Of a stretch of 18,466 nt of DNA, positions 1 to 7,465 are shown piece after piece. The notes under the pieces are model-generated. The model made no database searches, was not told the origin of the DNA, and saw only the letters and a list, made by a program, of their open reading frames with translations. Position 1 is the first letter of the stretch. Each line of letters opens with the position of its first letter. The stretch is from assembly GCA_910578825.1 (NCBI GenBank), contig CAJTSB010000049.1, forward strand, positions 1 to 18,466, given 5' to 3'. A program made the position numbers and the translations under genes. This stretch comes from an uncultured Lachnospiraceae bacterium (lineage in GTDB: Bacteria; Bacillota; Clostridia; Lachnospirales; Lachnospiraceae).

Positions 1-1095
1 CGACAATATTGGGCTTGGAAATGTGAATAACACAGCAATTTCAATTCGCGCCCCTACGCAAGGGGCGACAATCCAATGATTATTTTTATCGGGGTATGCC
101 GGTATATTTCAATTCACGCCCCTACGCAAGGGGCGACTGGAATCAGGAGTACCTATGACTATGCCGGTAGATTTCAATTCACGCCCCTACGCAAGGGGCG
201 ACTTGCGGAGCACGGCGAAGAAGCAGCGATTAACATATTTCAATTCGCGCCCCTACGCAAGGGGCGACAAAACCAGTATGGCACTCCGGAAAGGTTCATG
301 CAATTTCAATTCGCGCCCCTACGCAAGGGGCGACTGACCGCATCTTTTGTATAGGCTGTGTACGCTGTATTTCAATTCGCGCCCCTACGCAAGGGGCGAC
401 AAAACAATTTTTCAATCGGGCATCAGACGTTGTATTTCAATTCGCGCCCCTTCGCAAGGGGCGACGGACTTCCCGATTTCGGAAAACACCCCAGACTTCT
501 CATTTCAATTCGCGCCCCTTCGCAAGGGGCGACAATATTGGGCTTGGAAATGTGAATAACACAGCAATTTCAATTCGCGCCCCTACGCAAGGGGCGACAA
601 TCCAATGATTATTTTTATCGGGGTATGCCGGTATATTTCAATTCACGCCCCTACGCAAGGGGCGACTGGAATCAGGAGTACCTATGACTATGCCGGTAGA
701 TTTCAATTCACGCCCCTACGCAAGGGGCGACTTGCGGAGCACGGCGAAGAAGCAGCGATTAACATATTTCAATTCGCGCCCCTACGCAAGGGGCGACAAA
801 ACCAGTATGGCACTCCGGAAAGGTTCATGCAATTTCAATTCGCGCCCCTACGCAAGGGGCGACTGACCGCATCTTTTGTATAGGCTGTGTACGCTGTATT
901 TCAATTCGCGCCCCTACGCAAGGGGCGACAAAAGAATTTTTCAATCGGGCATCAGACGTTGTATTTCAATTCGCGCCCCTTCGCAAGGGGCGACGGACTT
1001 CCCGATTTCGGAAAACACCCCAGACTTCTCATTTCAATTCGCGCCCCTTCGCAAGGGGCGACAATATTGGGCTTGGAAATGTGAATAACACAGCA
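1..1095. repeat. Tandem duplication of an eight-spacer block, period 529 bp
   Basis: Bases 1-529 and 530-1058 are the same sequence, and 1059-1095 begins a third copy that stops after one spacer. The spacer at 5-37 therefore recurs at 534-566 and 1063-1095, and seven others occur twice. The one substitution I found is C at 405 versus G at 934, inside a spacer. The repeat following the leader-most copy of the shared spacer (1096) has the TTCGC loop, while its counterparts at 38 and 567 have TACGC. That points to recombination between repeats. More copies may lie to the left of the window. Confidence 0.95.
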
Positions 1096-1523
1096 ATTTC
1101 AATTCGCGCCCCTTCGCAAGGGGCGACCAACATTTCTGCGCATTTCGCAAGAGGAATGTTCTATTTCAATTCGCGCCCCTACGCAAGGGGCGACGACACA
1201 ACTGGCGCACAACGCATGTTACGTAAAAATTTCAATTCGCGCCCCTACGCAAGGGGCGACACGCAACTGGCACATAACGCGTGCTACGTAAAGATTTCAA
1301 TTCGCGCCCCTACGCAAGGGGCGACGGGCGCTTAACGGTATAGAGGATAATCGCTATCTATTTCAATTCGCGCCCCTACGCAAGGGGCGACGTTTACCGG
1401 ATTTTACATATTCTGACATTAACTCATTTCAATTCGCGCCCCTACGCAAGGGGCGACTAATCGCCCTGGCTGTTCAGCTCGATTTTGGCAAATTTCAATT
1501 CGCGCCCCTACGCAAGGGGCGAC
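1..1523 (-). CRISPR. Type I-C CRISPR array (23 full repeats, 23 spacers, truncated at left edge)
   Basis: The repeat is 32 bp. On the plus strand it starts ATTTCAATTC and holds the palindrome CGCCCCTACGCAAGGGGCG, then ends in AC. Full repeats begin at 38, 106, 171, 237, 303, 369, 434, 502, 567, 635, 700, 766, 832, 898, 963, 1031, 1096, 1163, 1229, 1294, 1360, 1426 and 1492; bases 1-4 are the tail of another. Spacers are 33-36 bp. The adjacent type I-C cas genes and AT-rich leader place the leader end at 1523, so crRNA is transcribed on the minus strand and each repeat then ends in ATTGAAAT, as expected for Cas5c processing. Three repeat variants occur: the common form, one with CACG instead of CGCG (106, 171, 635, 700), and one with TTCGC instead of TACGC in the loop (434, 502, 963, 1031, 1096). 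Only 14 spacers are distinct, because a block is duplicated. Confidence 0.98.
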
Positions 1524-1698
1524 AGCAAAAACAGACAAAATTATCTTCTGTTTCCACTGTATATTTAAACATTTATACTAATAAATAACACTAATTCCTT
1601 TTTCTATAAAAATTATCTTATAATATTTTGTAACTATTACCACAAATTCCTGCGCCAACCTCCCAGTAAATCATGTATGAAACATACCTGCGCAGCAA
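1524..1698 (-). promoter_or_regulatory. CRISPR leader
   Basis: This is the AT-rich 175-bp stretch between the cas2 stop and the first repeat. No gene is visible. Its cas2-proximal end holds an 8-bp palindrome CTGCGCAG (1688-1695) and a perfect hairpin of GTATG and CATAC around AAA (1675-1687). The motif CCTGCGC occurs twice (near 1649 and 1686). Leaders of this kind carry the array promoter and the sites used for integrating new spacers. Confidence 0.8.
1617..1645 (-). promoter_or_regulatory. Candidate array promoter in the leader
   Basis: On the minus strand TTGTGG (1645-1640) and TATAAG (1622-1617) are separated by 17 bp. This is a fair vegetative promoter about 100 bp before the first repeat. 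The match at the -35 is partial, and other AT-rich alternatives exist nearer the array. Confidence 0.4.
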
Positions 1699-1989
1699 TT
1701 AAAAAATCAATGCACTCCCTGCCTGAACCAACGGTTCCTTACCCATCACCTGAATTTTATGCTGATAAGAATTTCCCAACCTGTAAAAGCGCACGGAATC
1801 ATTTTCTTTATCAATGACATCCGCAAGTGCTGATTTCAGAACTACGAGTTCCGCAGTATCAACTAAAACCTCAAAGACAGAGTTTTGCACACGCACACCA
1901 TACTTTTCACAAATTTTTGCAACCTTGCGCAGCCTTTTCTCCCCCGCTGCCTTTGTCGTATTTACATCATATGTAACAACCAGCATCAT
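1699..1989 (-). CDS. cas2: CRISPR-associated endonuclease/integration protein Cas2
   Basis: A 96-residue protein of normal Cas2 length. It opens with the ferredoxin-like first strand MMLVVTYDV, where the aspartate after the strand is the conserved metal-binding position. It continues with the typical VQNSVFEV segment near residue 35. Cas2 forms the central dimer of the Cas1-Cas2 complex that inserts new spacers at the leader end of the array. Two ATG codons stand in tandem (1989 and 1986), preceded by GGAGGTG at a good distance; the first is used here. It lies five bases after cas1 and is the last protein gene before the leader, which is the standard type I-C order. Confidence 0.96.
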   Translation of the reverse strand: MMLVVTYDVNTTKAAGEKRLRKVAKICEKYGVRVQNSVFEVLVDTAELVVLKSALADVIDKENDSVRFYRLGNSYQHKIQVMGKEPLVQAGSALIF

Positions 1990-1994
1990 TTAAC

Positions 1995-3020
1995 TCACCT
2001 CCAGACAAAAGGCGGATAACAATCCAGGTCCTTTCGAAGCACCCGCGCAAATAACATTGCCTGGGTATAGGGAATTAACCCGATGGGAATTTTTTCTTTT
2101 AAAAATGGATGCAGGATTTGCTCCTGCTTTCTCGCCCTCCATACATTAATAACCGTCCTACGCCCCTTTTCATTCAAATAGACGGCATCACAATCTGTCT
2201 CAAAATCTTTCTCTGAAAGCTGACCTTTATTAAATAATGATAATACAAAGCGATCACATAATGGAGCACGTAACTCTTCCATCAAATCCAAAGCCAATGA
2301 GGGTCGCCCGGGTCTTAACATATGTAGGTAACCTGCTGCCGGATCCAACCCTACTGTTTCCAATGCAGAACACATATCATGTGTAAGCTGAGTATAGACA
2401 AATGACATAACTGCATTGACCTCGTTCTGAGGTGGGCGACGACTACGGTTTTCAAAACGAAATTCATGGTTTCTGGAAAGCATGTCGTCAAACCGAGAAA
2501 AATATGCAGTTGCTGCTGCCCCTTCCACGCCGCGCATGGACTCAACCGTTTGACATTCATCCAGCCTCCTGGCTATATTGCTAAGTATCTCCGCACCCCG
2601 ATATAAATTTTCTTCTTTCTCTGACTCCTTGCTTGTACGGGCATGACGCATCAATACATTTTTTCCATTGTAAATTTTTCCATACAGAATATTCCTCACT
2701 AGGCGGCAGGAAAACGTTTGATCATCCATTGCCTGATACTGCTTTTTCCTCAACAAAACATTTCCGCTTACAGGACCGCAAACCCTACTGCAAAATCTTC
2801 CATACATATCCAGGAAAACCATTGTTATATCATATCTAGAACAAAATGACAACAAAGAAGTCGATACAGAATTCTTGCCAAAAAATACAATCGATTCCAC
2901 CCGATTTACCGGAACAGATGCTTTCTCATCACCACCAAAAGAAATACAGATATTGTCATTACGATGAAAAAGATAGCTATCCGGTGTCATAATATACATC
3001 GTTTCCAGCATATGTTTCAT
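1995..3020 (-). CDS. cas1: CRISPR-associated integrase Cas1 (type I-C)
   Basis: A 341-residue Cas1, the metal-dependent integrase that joins prespacer ends to the leader-repeat junction. The expected catalytic residues are visible: Glu166 in RGVEGAAATAYF, His233 in YLHMLRPGRPS and Asp245 in LALDLMEEL. The N-terminal beta domain (about 1-90) and the C-terminal helical domain are both complete. Its ATG overlaps the cas4 stop by four bases (ATGA), so translation is probably coupled. Cas4, Cas1 and Cas2 together form the adaptation module. Nothing suggests damage. Confidence 0.97.
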   Translation of the reverse strand: MKHMLETMYIMTPDSYLFHRNDNICISFGGDEKASVPVNRVESIVFFGKNSVSTSLLSFCSRYDITMVFLDMYGRFCSRVCGPVSGNVLLRKKQYQAMDDQTFSCRLVRNILYGKIYNGKNVLMRHARTSKESEKEENLYRGAEILSNIARRLDECQTVESMRGVEGAAATAYFSRFDDMLSRNHEFRFENRSRRPPQNEVNAVMSFVYTQLTHDMCSALETVGLDPAAGYLHMLRPGRPSLALDLMEELRAPLCDRFVLSLFNKGQLSEKDFETDCDAVYLNEKGRRTVINVWRARKQEQILHPFLKEKIPIGLIPYTQAMLFARVLRKDLDCYPPFVWR

Positions 3021-3682
3021 ATTTCACCTTCCCCCTTTGCCGCAAGTTCTAAATCTTTACAATATTTCTCTGCAGAATGGCCAACCTCTGGCATACAGAT
3101 TTCGCGCAACGAACAGCGTTTACATTTTATACTGTATTCTGCCGCAGGGGTAATCATTTTATCTCGGATATCCTGCAGTTTAACTATTAAATGGCATACT
3201 TTTTCACGCAATTCCTCTGTTAATAAAACCGGATATCTTCGGTGAGACGATGTATAAAATAACGCCCCCTCCGCAATGGTGGTGTGATACATTTCTTCCA
3301 GACACATAGCCTGAGCGCATAGTTGCAACTCATATTCCTCTTCTGCACGCACCTTGCCATGCTTATACTCAATTGGATACAAACGCACCGGAAAGTCCAC
3401 AGAAGGTAACATGCATCCAGTCTCATCTGCAATTGTTTCAATACAGTCACATTTTCCCATTATTCCCAGTGAATCGGAAAATACAGTATACTCATACAGT
3501 TTAACCTCTTTGCCACGCCGTTCCACTCTCCGGGTATGAACACGTCTGTGCTCCATGCGCCCTTTTGCCGTATCTGCACTCTCTTTCCAAATCTGTTCAT
3601 TCATGATAAGCGCTGCCCGCCGCAGGCAATATCCTGCCTGAGTCAGTTGTGAAATCAACAGGAAATCCTTTTCATCGTTCAC
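3017..3682 (-). CDS. cas4: CRISPR-associated exonuclease Cas4
   Basis: A 221-residue RecB-like nuclease with an iron-sulfur cluster. The four cluster cysteines are Cys19 (GYCLRR) and Cys187, Cys190 and Cys196 (CKRCSLREIC). Nuclease motifs are visible as Asp79 (GKCD), Glu105 and Lys107 (PIEYKHGK) and Gln120 in the following helix. In type I-C systems Cas4 associates with Cas1 and trims prespacer ends so that spacers are taken beside the correct PAM and inserted in the right orientation. The start overlaps the end of cas7c by 11 bases and the stop overlaps the cas1 start. Confidence 0.95.
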   Translation of the reverse strand: MNDEKDFLLISQLTQAGYCLRRAALIMNEQIWKESADTAKGRMEHRRVHTRRVERRGKEVKLYEYTVFSDSLGIMGKCDCIETIADETGCMLPSVDFPVRLYPIEYKHGKVRAEEEYELQLCAQAMCLEEMYHTTIAEGALFYTSSHRRYPVLLTEELREKVCHLIVKLQDIRDKMITPAAEYSIKCKRCSLREICMPEVGHSAEKYCKDLELAAKGEGEI

Positions 3683-4667
3683 AGAACCATTTCTCCCCCT
3701 TCTCTAAATGATTCCAACTGATTTCTCCATAAGGGTCACTCTGAAATCCAACCTCCACGCCTTTCGGAAGATTTTTAATATCAATCCAGGCATCATAATC
3801 GCGGTAGCTTCTGGGATATTCCACCTCCGATTTTTTAGAAACCTGTACCAACTCAAACAATTTATGTGCCGGCGCGCAGCCCAGTTTTGCTTGACGGATG
3901 CGTTGCGTTTCATCACTATCCGTGCCTACATGCTTAAAAATAATCAAAGGAGAAACGACCGCCATCTCCCCTTTGCTGGCAGAATGATCATGCTCATACA
4001 TATTTAAAACCGACTCAAAGAGAATTCTCAGGTCATTGTCGTCAAATCCTGTCTCACCTGCCAGATTAGCACTGATAAATCCACGTACCTCAAATAGTCC
4101 GAAAGGAATCATCTGTTTTCTACCCATTGTGCGAAGCTCGTCTTCCGGTTTCTTCTGCTCCAGTTCTTGATATTGCTCCATTGTCCCCTCTTTTATTTTT
4201 TCCGTTACCGCCATACGCGTGATTGCCATATCCATGGGTAATATACGGTCAAGGCTGGTTGCAAACGTAATCTGCACTGGACCCCTGACCTGCCCTGCAT
4301 TAGGTCCCGTGGACATAACTGCTCCAAACGTACGCACATCGTAAAACAACTCACATGCCTTCCTGCGCCCTGCATAAACAGCCTCTTTTTCTTTCGCACA
4401 GTCCTCAAAACCTGCCTCTCGTTTTGCCCGCGCAATATGACGATTAATATTTGTAGATTGTTGAATAATGATATTCATGCCGTCCTCACCGTGATAAGCC
4501 AAATCAACATAATTTCGTATGCGGCGCTTTGTCGCTACATCTGAAATATAGCCCTTCATTGTCTCTGGGTCCATGCGCGGTGTATTATCCATATCTGGAT
4601 CCCCATTTGGATTTGCATTTACGCAGGAAACATAATACATAAATTCATAACGGTTCTTAATTGCCAT
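3672..4667 (-). CDS. cas7c: Cascade backbone protein Cas7c (Csd2)
   Basis: A 331-residue RAMP protein that polymerises along the crRNA spacer and forms the Cascade backbone. The family signature near the N-terminus is clear: CVNANPNGDPDMDNTPR at about residues 15-31. A glycine-rich segment follows (STGPNAGQVRGPVQITF, about 119-135), as does MIPFGLFEVRGF. The gene begins four bases after the cas8c stop. Its GGAGG ribosome binding site lies inside the last codons of cas8c, which favours coupled translation and suits the high copy number of Cas7 in the complex. At 331 residues it appears a little longer than many family members, but no insertion is obvious. Confidence 0.95.
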   Translation of the reverse strand: MAIKNRYEFMYYVSCVNANPNGDPDMDNTPRMDPETMKGYISDVATKRRIRNYVDLAYHGEDGMNIIIQQSTNINRHIARAKREAGFEDCAKEKEAVYAGRRKACELFYDVRTFGAVMSTGPNAGQVRGPVQITFATSLDRILPMDMAITRMAVTEKIKEGTMEQYQELEQKKPEDELRTMGRKQMIPFGLFEVRGFISANLAGETGFDDNDLRILFESVLNMYEHDHSASKGEMAVVSPLIIFKHVGTDSDETQRIRQAKLGCAPAHKLFELVQVSKKSEVEYPRSYRDYDAWIDIKNLPKGVEVGFQSDPYGEISWNHLEKGEKWFCER

Positions 4668-4670
4668 TTT

Positions 4671-5123
4671 CTATTCCTCCTTATCCTCTGCCAACTCCAT
4701 CTCTGTTTCATCTTCTATTTCTAAAATCTGTTCCATTTCCTCATCATCCTCAGAAAACAATCCCATTTCATTGTTTGCCTTTGACGTATGAAGTTCCGCC
4801 CACTTCTGATAATATCCCAGGGCAAAATAAGACTGTTCTTCAAGATTTAACGTAACCGGTATCTTATCCCCCAAAGCACAATACAATTCCGCCAGGCGGT
4901 CTTCAAAATATTTTGTCTTCTTCAATTTTGCCAGATGATGATTAGCGAGTCTCGCTAACCTGCTCAAAACCATTGCTGGCGTTCTGCTGGCAGAGGCATA
5001 GTAACGCTGAATTACCCCCGCGTTTACTCCCTCAATTGCCTTCTGCTGAATGTAAGCATACACTGCCATTAGGCCACCACAATGATATGCCGGGCTTGGA
5101 TGTTCTAAGTTATATGCATTCAT
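4671..5123 (-). CDS. cas11c: Internal translation product Cas11c (Cascade small subunit) within cas8c
   Basis: Type I-C loci have no separate small-subunit gene. In studied systems Cas11c is translated from an internal start inside cas8c. Here the in-frame Met487 codon (5123-5121) has GGAGAGGAGG directly upstream, with GGAGG at 5136-5132 and eight bases of spacing, which is as good as any true start in the window. It would give a 150-residue, mostly helical protein starting MNAYNLEHPSPAYHCGGLMA and ending in the same acidic tail as Cas8c. It is longer than the roughly 120 residues I recall for the Desulfovibrio protein, and the tail accounts for the difference. The site is seen directly; the function is inferred from the family. 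Confidence 0.75.
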   Translation of the reverse strand: MNAYNLEHPSPAYHCGGLMAVYAYIQQKAIEGVNAGVIQRYYASASRTPAMVLSRLARLANHHLAKLKKTKYFEDRLAELYCALGDKIPVTLNLEEQSYFALGYYQKWAELHTSKANNEMGLFSEDDEEMEQILEIEDETEMELAEDKEE

Positions 5124-6581
5124 AAGAAATGCCTCCTCTCCTTCTGCGCGTTTTTTTCGTATTAGCCAGACTTTCAGCCATTGACAAGCCCTTCCATCCG
5201 GAATTTGAACCCTTCGTTTGTCTGATGAACTGGAAGATTTCTGCTTTGTATTCTTCCCCTGCCCAGCAAAATTTCCTGACTCCGAAGATGCCAGCATTTG
5301 TGAACGTATATACCTCAGGGCGCGCTCCGCTACGGTATCCGGCAATCTGCCTCCTGTGAGTATCGCCATGAGAATCGATGGCGCAACACCTGTCAGTTCA
5401 TCTTTTAATCGCTCAAATTTCTTTGCATCTGACATTTTATACTTTAACAAACGAATAAGACGGGCTTTTAGCTTACATGCTGAAATGGATGCTTTTCCCG
5501 ATGCATTTATCAATTCAAGATCCTGATACCACATTTGAAGATTTTTCTGCAAATCGGCATATTTCCCACGCTCATATCGGCGAATCATAATTCGTCCGCC
5601 AACACCGCTCAACAGTAAAATGTAATAATTACTGTTTAATGCCGCTGTCTGTTCACCAGACTCCACGCTCTGGATCAGCCTGTCCGCATTCTTTACTGCA
5701 GCAAACTCCTTTTGTTGCTTTTCTAGCTCTGTCGTCTCTTCTTCCTCTTCATCATCATTCTCGTCTTTAAAAAAATCAAAATCTCCACACTGATAAACAG
5801 GATCTTCCCTGTGCCCTATCTCACAATCATACCAATGAACAAATTTCATCCCTGAAAGTATAGGCGCCTCCTTCAATAGACTGTCCAAGGCGGCTTTGAC
5901 TGCGGCAAATGATTCCTCCGACACTGGTGCATTTTCTGCCTTCTTCAATCCATAAGAGCAGAAAGCCGCCTTATCAAAACAAATTAAAGCATCCCCGCTA
6001 GAATGTCCGCCAACAGACCTTAGACCAGTGATTTTAGACGTTGTGGCAACCGGATTAATTGGCTGCCCAGTAATCATACAAATACTGTCAACCTCTTCTT
6101 TTGATTGCAAAAATTGTTTGCGAAACTCCTGCCACCAGTTCTGTATATTATCGCTGTTTAAAATCGCTTTCCCATCCACCTTAAATGCAATTCTGTCCCC
6201 CACTTTTATTTTGTGAGAATCTAATTTTTGATTAATTTTTTCAATCAGTTCTGGTTTTTCCATGATATTCAGACAAGCTCTTATTACTGGTTCATACTCT
6301 GCTGTCTCCCTCATTGCATCCCAAAAAAATCTACTCTTGGCAGATGATGTATCCCCAAAAATCACCGAACGCTTTTCTGCCAATACATTACATTTATCTT
6401 TTCCATTTGAGAGACTGCCAATATCTGGACAAAGTACATTTTTCTCTCCACCCATCTCTATTTCTGCAAAATCTGTATCATAAGTTGACAGAGAAACATA
6501 TGCTTTGACTGTTTTTTCCACATATCCTGGCGGCGGAATCAAATCATGTCTACTTGCATAATCATAAAGCGCTTTTAACAT
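4671..6581 (-). CDS. cas8c: Cascade large subunit Cas8c (Csd1)
   Basis: A 636-residue Csd1-family protein, the large subunit that recognises the PAM and starts target unwinding. Family features include SICMITGQPINPVATTS near residue 170 and GLRSVGGHSSGDALICF after it. An acidic stretch (DDEEEEETTELE) lies near residue 280, and a serine-rich linker (QKSSSSSDKRR) near residue 450. The extreme C-terminus is a strongly acidic tail of about 27 residues. The start ATG sits behind GGGGGGAAAGAT and overlaps cas5c by seven bases. Residues 487-636 can also be made separately as Cas11c from an internal start. The tail and acidic loop make it somewhat longer than I expect for the family. Confidence 0.95.
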   Translation of the reverse strand: MLKALYDYASRHDLIPPPGYVEKTVKAYVSLSTYDTDFAEIEMGGEKNVLCPDIGSLSNGKDKCNVLAEKRSVIFGDTSSAKSRFFWDAMRETAEYEPVIRACLNIMEKPELIEKINQKLDSHKIKVGDRIAFKVDGKAILNSDNIQNWWQEFRKQFLQSKEEVDSICMITGQPINPVATTSKITGLRSVGGHSSGDALICFDKAAFCSYGLKKAENAPVSEESFAAVKAALDSLLKEAPILSGMKFVHWYDCEIGHREDPVYQCGDFDFFKDENDDEEEEETTELEKQQKEFAAVKNADRLIQSVESGEQTAALNSNYYILLLSGVGGRIMIRRYERGKYADLQKNLQMWYQDLELINASGKASISACKLKARLIRLLKYKMSDAKKFERLKDELTGVAPSILMAILTGGRLPDTVAERALRYIRSQMLASSESGNFAGQGKNTKQKSSSSSDKRRVQIPDGRACQWLKVWLIRKKRAEGEEAFLMNAYNLEHPSPAYHCGGLMAVYAYIQQKAIEGVNAGVIQRYYASASRTPAMVLSRLARLANHHLAKLKKTKYFEDRLAELYCALGDKIPVTLNLEEQSYFALGYYQKWAELHTSKANNEMGLFSEDDEEMEQILEIEDETEMELAEDKEE

Positions 6582-7222
6582 ATCTTTCCCCCCTTCAATA
6601 CCTCTGGGCTTTCATACGGCGGAACCTGAATGATTCCATGTTCCATCACTGCATGATACAGGGAAAGCTGTGGTTCTGCTTTTTTACGCACGACATAGTC
6701 ATAAGGACTGAATACATCATACACCATAAAACCGGCATCTAAACTCTCCTCAATCGGCTGCCGTCTCCCATTGCTCTCCTCAAAATAAGCCGCGAATTCC
6801 CGCATCCCAAGCGCGGGCTGATGGAAACATTTGCCATTGCGAATACGACGTAACGCCTGCTCATAAAGCTGCTTTTCTTTTCCTGTAAATTCTTCCCTCG
6901 GTATGATTGATGCCGCAATACGATAACGGACATCCTTCAATGCTACCGTCTGCCTCTGGGTTCGTTCCTCTTCTGCAAAAATCACTTTGTCATTCACCCT
7001 GCACTTAACCTCATTGCGCTTAAAACTAATATAACGAATTGGATTTAAAACCTCAATGCGGTTAATCTGGTAGTAAAACTCTGCCGGTTTCAGATAAATT
7101 GCCGACAAGATTCCTTTGGCTGCCGAAGGAGTTGGGAATGGCGCTGTCAGACGTTCCACCTTATTGTAGGGTTGACAGAAACAGGCAAAATCCCCCCACA
7201 CTTCCAATACAATTTCCTGCAA
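6575..7222 (-). CDS. cas5c: Cascade subunit and crRNA endonuclease Cas5c (Cas5d)
   Basis: A 215-residue Cas5 of the type I-C class, which replaces Cas6: it cuts pre-crRNA at the base of the repeat hairpin and stays on the 5' handle. Recognisable features are the FPTPSAAKGILSAIYLKP segment (about 29-46), RTQRQTVALKDVRYRI (about 87-102) and the conserved GKCFHQPALGMREF (about 130-143). The start is TTG, chosen because GGAGGTG lies seven bases upstream and the ORF fits the family there. The Shine-Dalgarno overlaps the stop of a 30-codon upstream ORF. By eye the position paired with the catalytic His of Bacillus halodurans Cas5d reads Glu116, after a retained Lys115; this alignment is uncertain. 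Confidence 0.93.
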   Translation of the reverse strand: MQEIVLEVWGDFACFCQPYNKVERLTAPFPTPSAAKGILSAIYLKPAEFYYQINRIEVLNPIRYISFKRNEVKCRVNDKVIFAEEERTQRQTVALKDVRYRIAASIIPREEFTGKEKQLYEQALRRIRNGKCFHQPALGMREFAAYFEESNGRRQPIEESLDAGFMVYDVFSPYDYVVRKKAEPQLSLYHAVMEHGIIQVPPYESPEVLKGGKIC

Positions 7223-7226
7223 ATAA

Positions 7227-7319
7227 TCACCTCCATATCTCCGTCCCTACCATCTGATGTACAAAAATCAGCAAAGCTATCATGGCAAAAACGGAAGAAA
7301 CTCCATAAAAAATTAACAT
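7227..7319 (-). CDS. 30-residue predicted membrane peptide in the cas5c leader
   Basis: An ATG at 7319 opens a 30-codon frame starting MLIFYGVSSVFAMIALLIFV and ending in EIWR. Residues 2-20 would make one transmembrane helix. GGAGG lies ten bases upstream (7334-7330). The TGA stop sits inside the cas5c Shine-Dalgarno (GGAGGTGA), four bases before the cas5c TTG, so its translation would be coupled to cas5c. It lies downstream of the operon promoter, so it would be the first product of that transcript. I recognise no family. It could be a genuine small membrane protein, a regulatory leader peptide, or chance. Confidence 0.5.
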   Translation of the reverse strand: MLIFYGVSSVFAMIALLIFVHQMVGTEIWR

Positions 7320-7407
7320 ATTTCTATTCCCTCCTGCCACAGAAAAATATAATAATTTCCATATTATGAAAAAATAATTTTCTACAACAGGATCAAGTGT
7401 TATGTTA

Positions 7408-7436
7408 ATTTTATATATTAACCAAAGTTACGTCAA
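7408..7436 (-). promoter_or_regulatory. Promoter of the cas5c-8c-7c-4-1-2 operon
   Basis: On the minus strand TTGACG (7436-7431) and TAAAAT (7413-7408) are separated by exactly 17 bp, close to the vegetative consensus. Transcription would begin near 7400 and leave a leader of about 180 bases before the cas5c start. With a terminator after cas3, this promoter would run the Cascade and adaptation genes independently of cas3. Confidence 0.75.
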
Positions 7437-7465
7437 GAATTTTTTCCTAAATCTTTATTTCTTAG

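Noticed and set aside
76..1335. Several open frames of 60-92 codons across the array with repeated NSRPYARGD or FAPLRKGR peptides
   Set aside because: They are translations of the CRISPR repeat, not genes. The repeat, spacers and leader explain the whole stretch.
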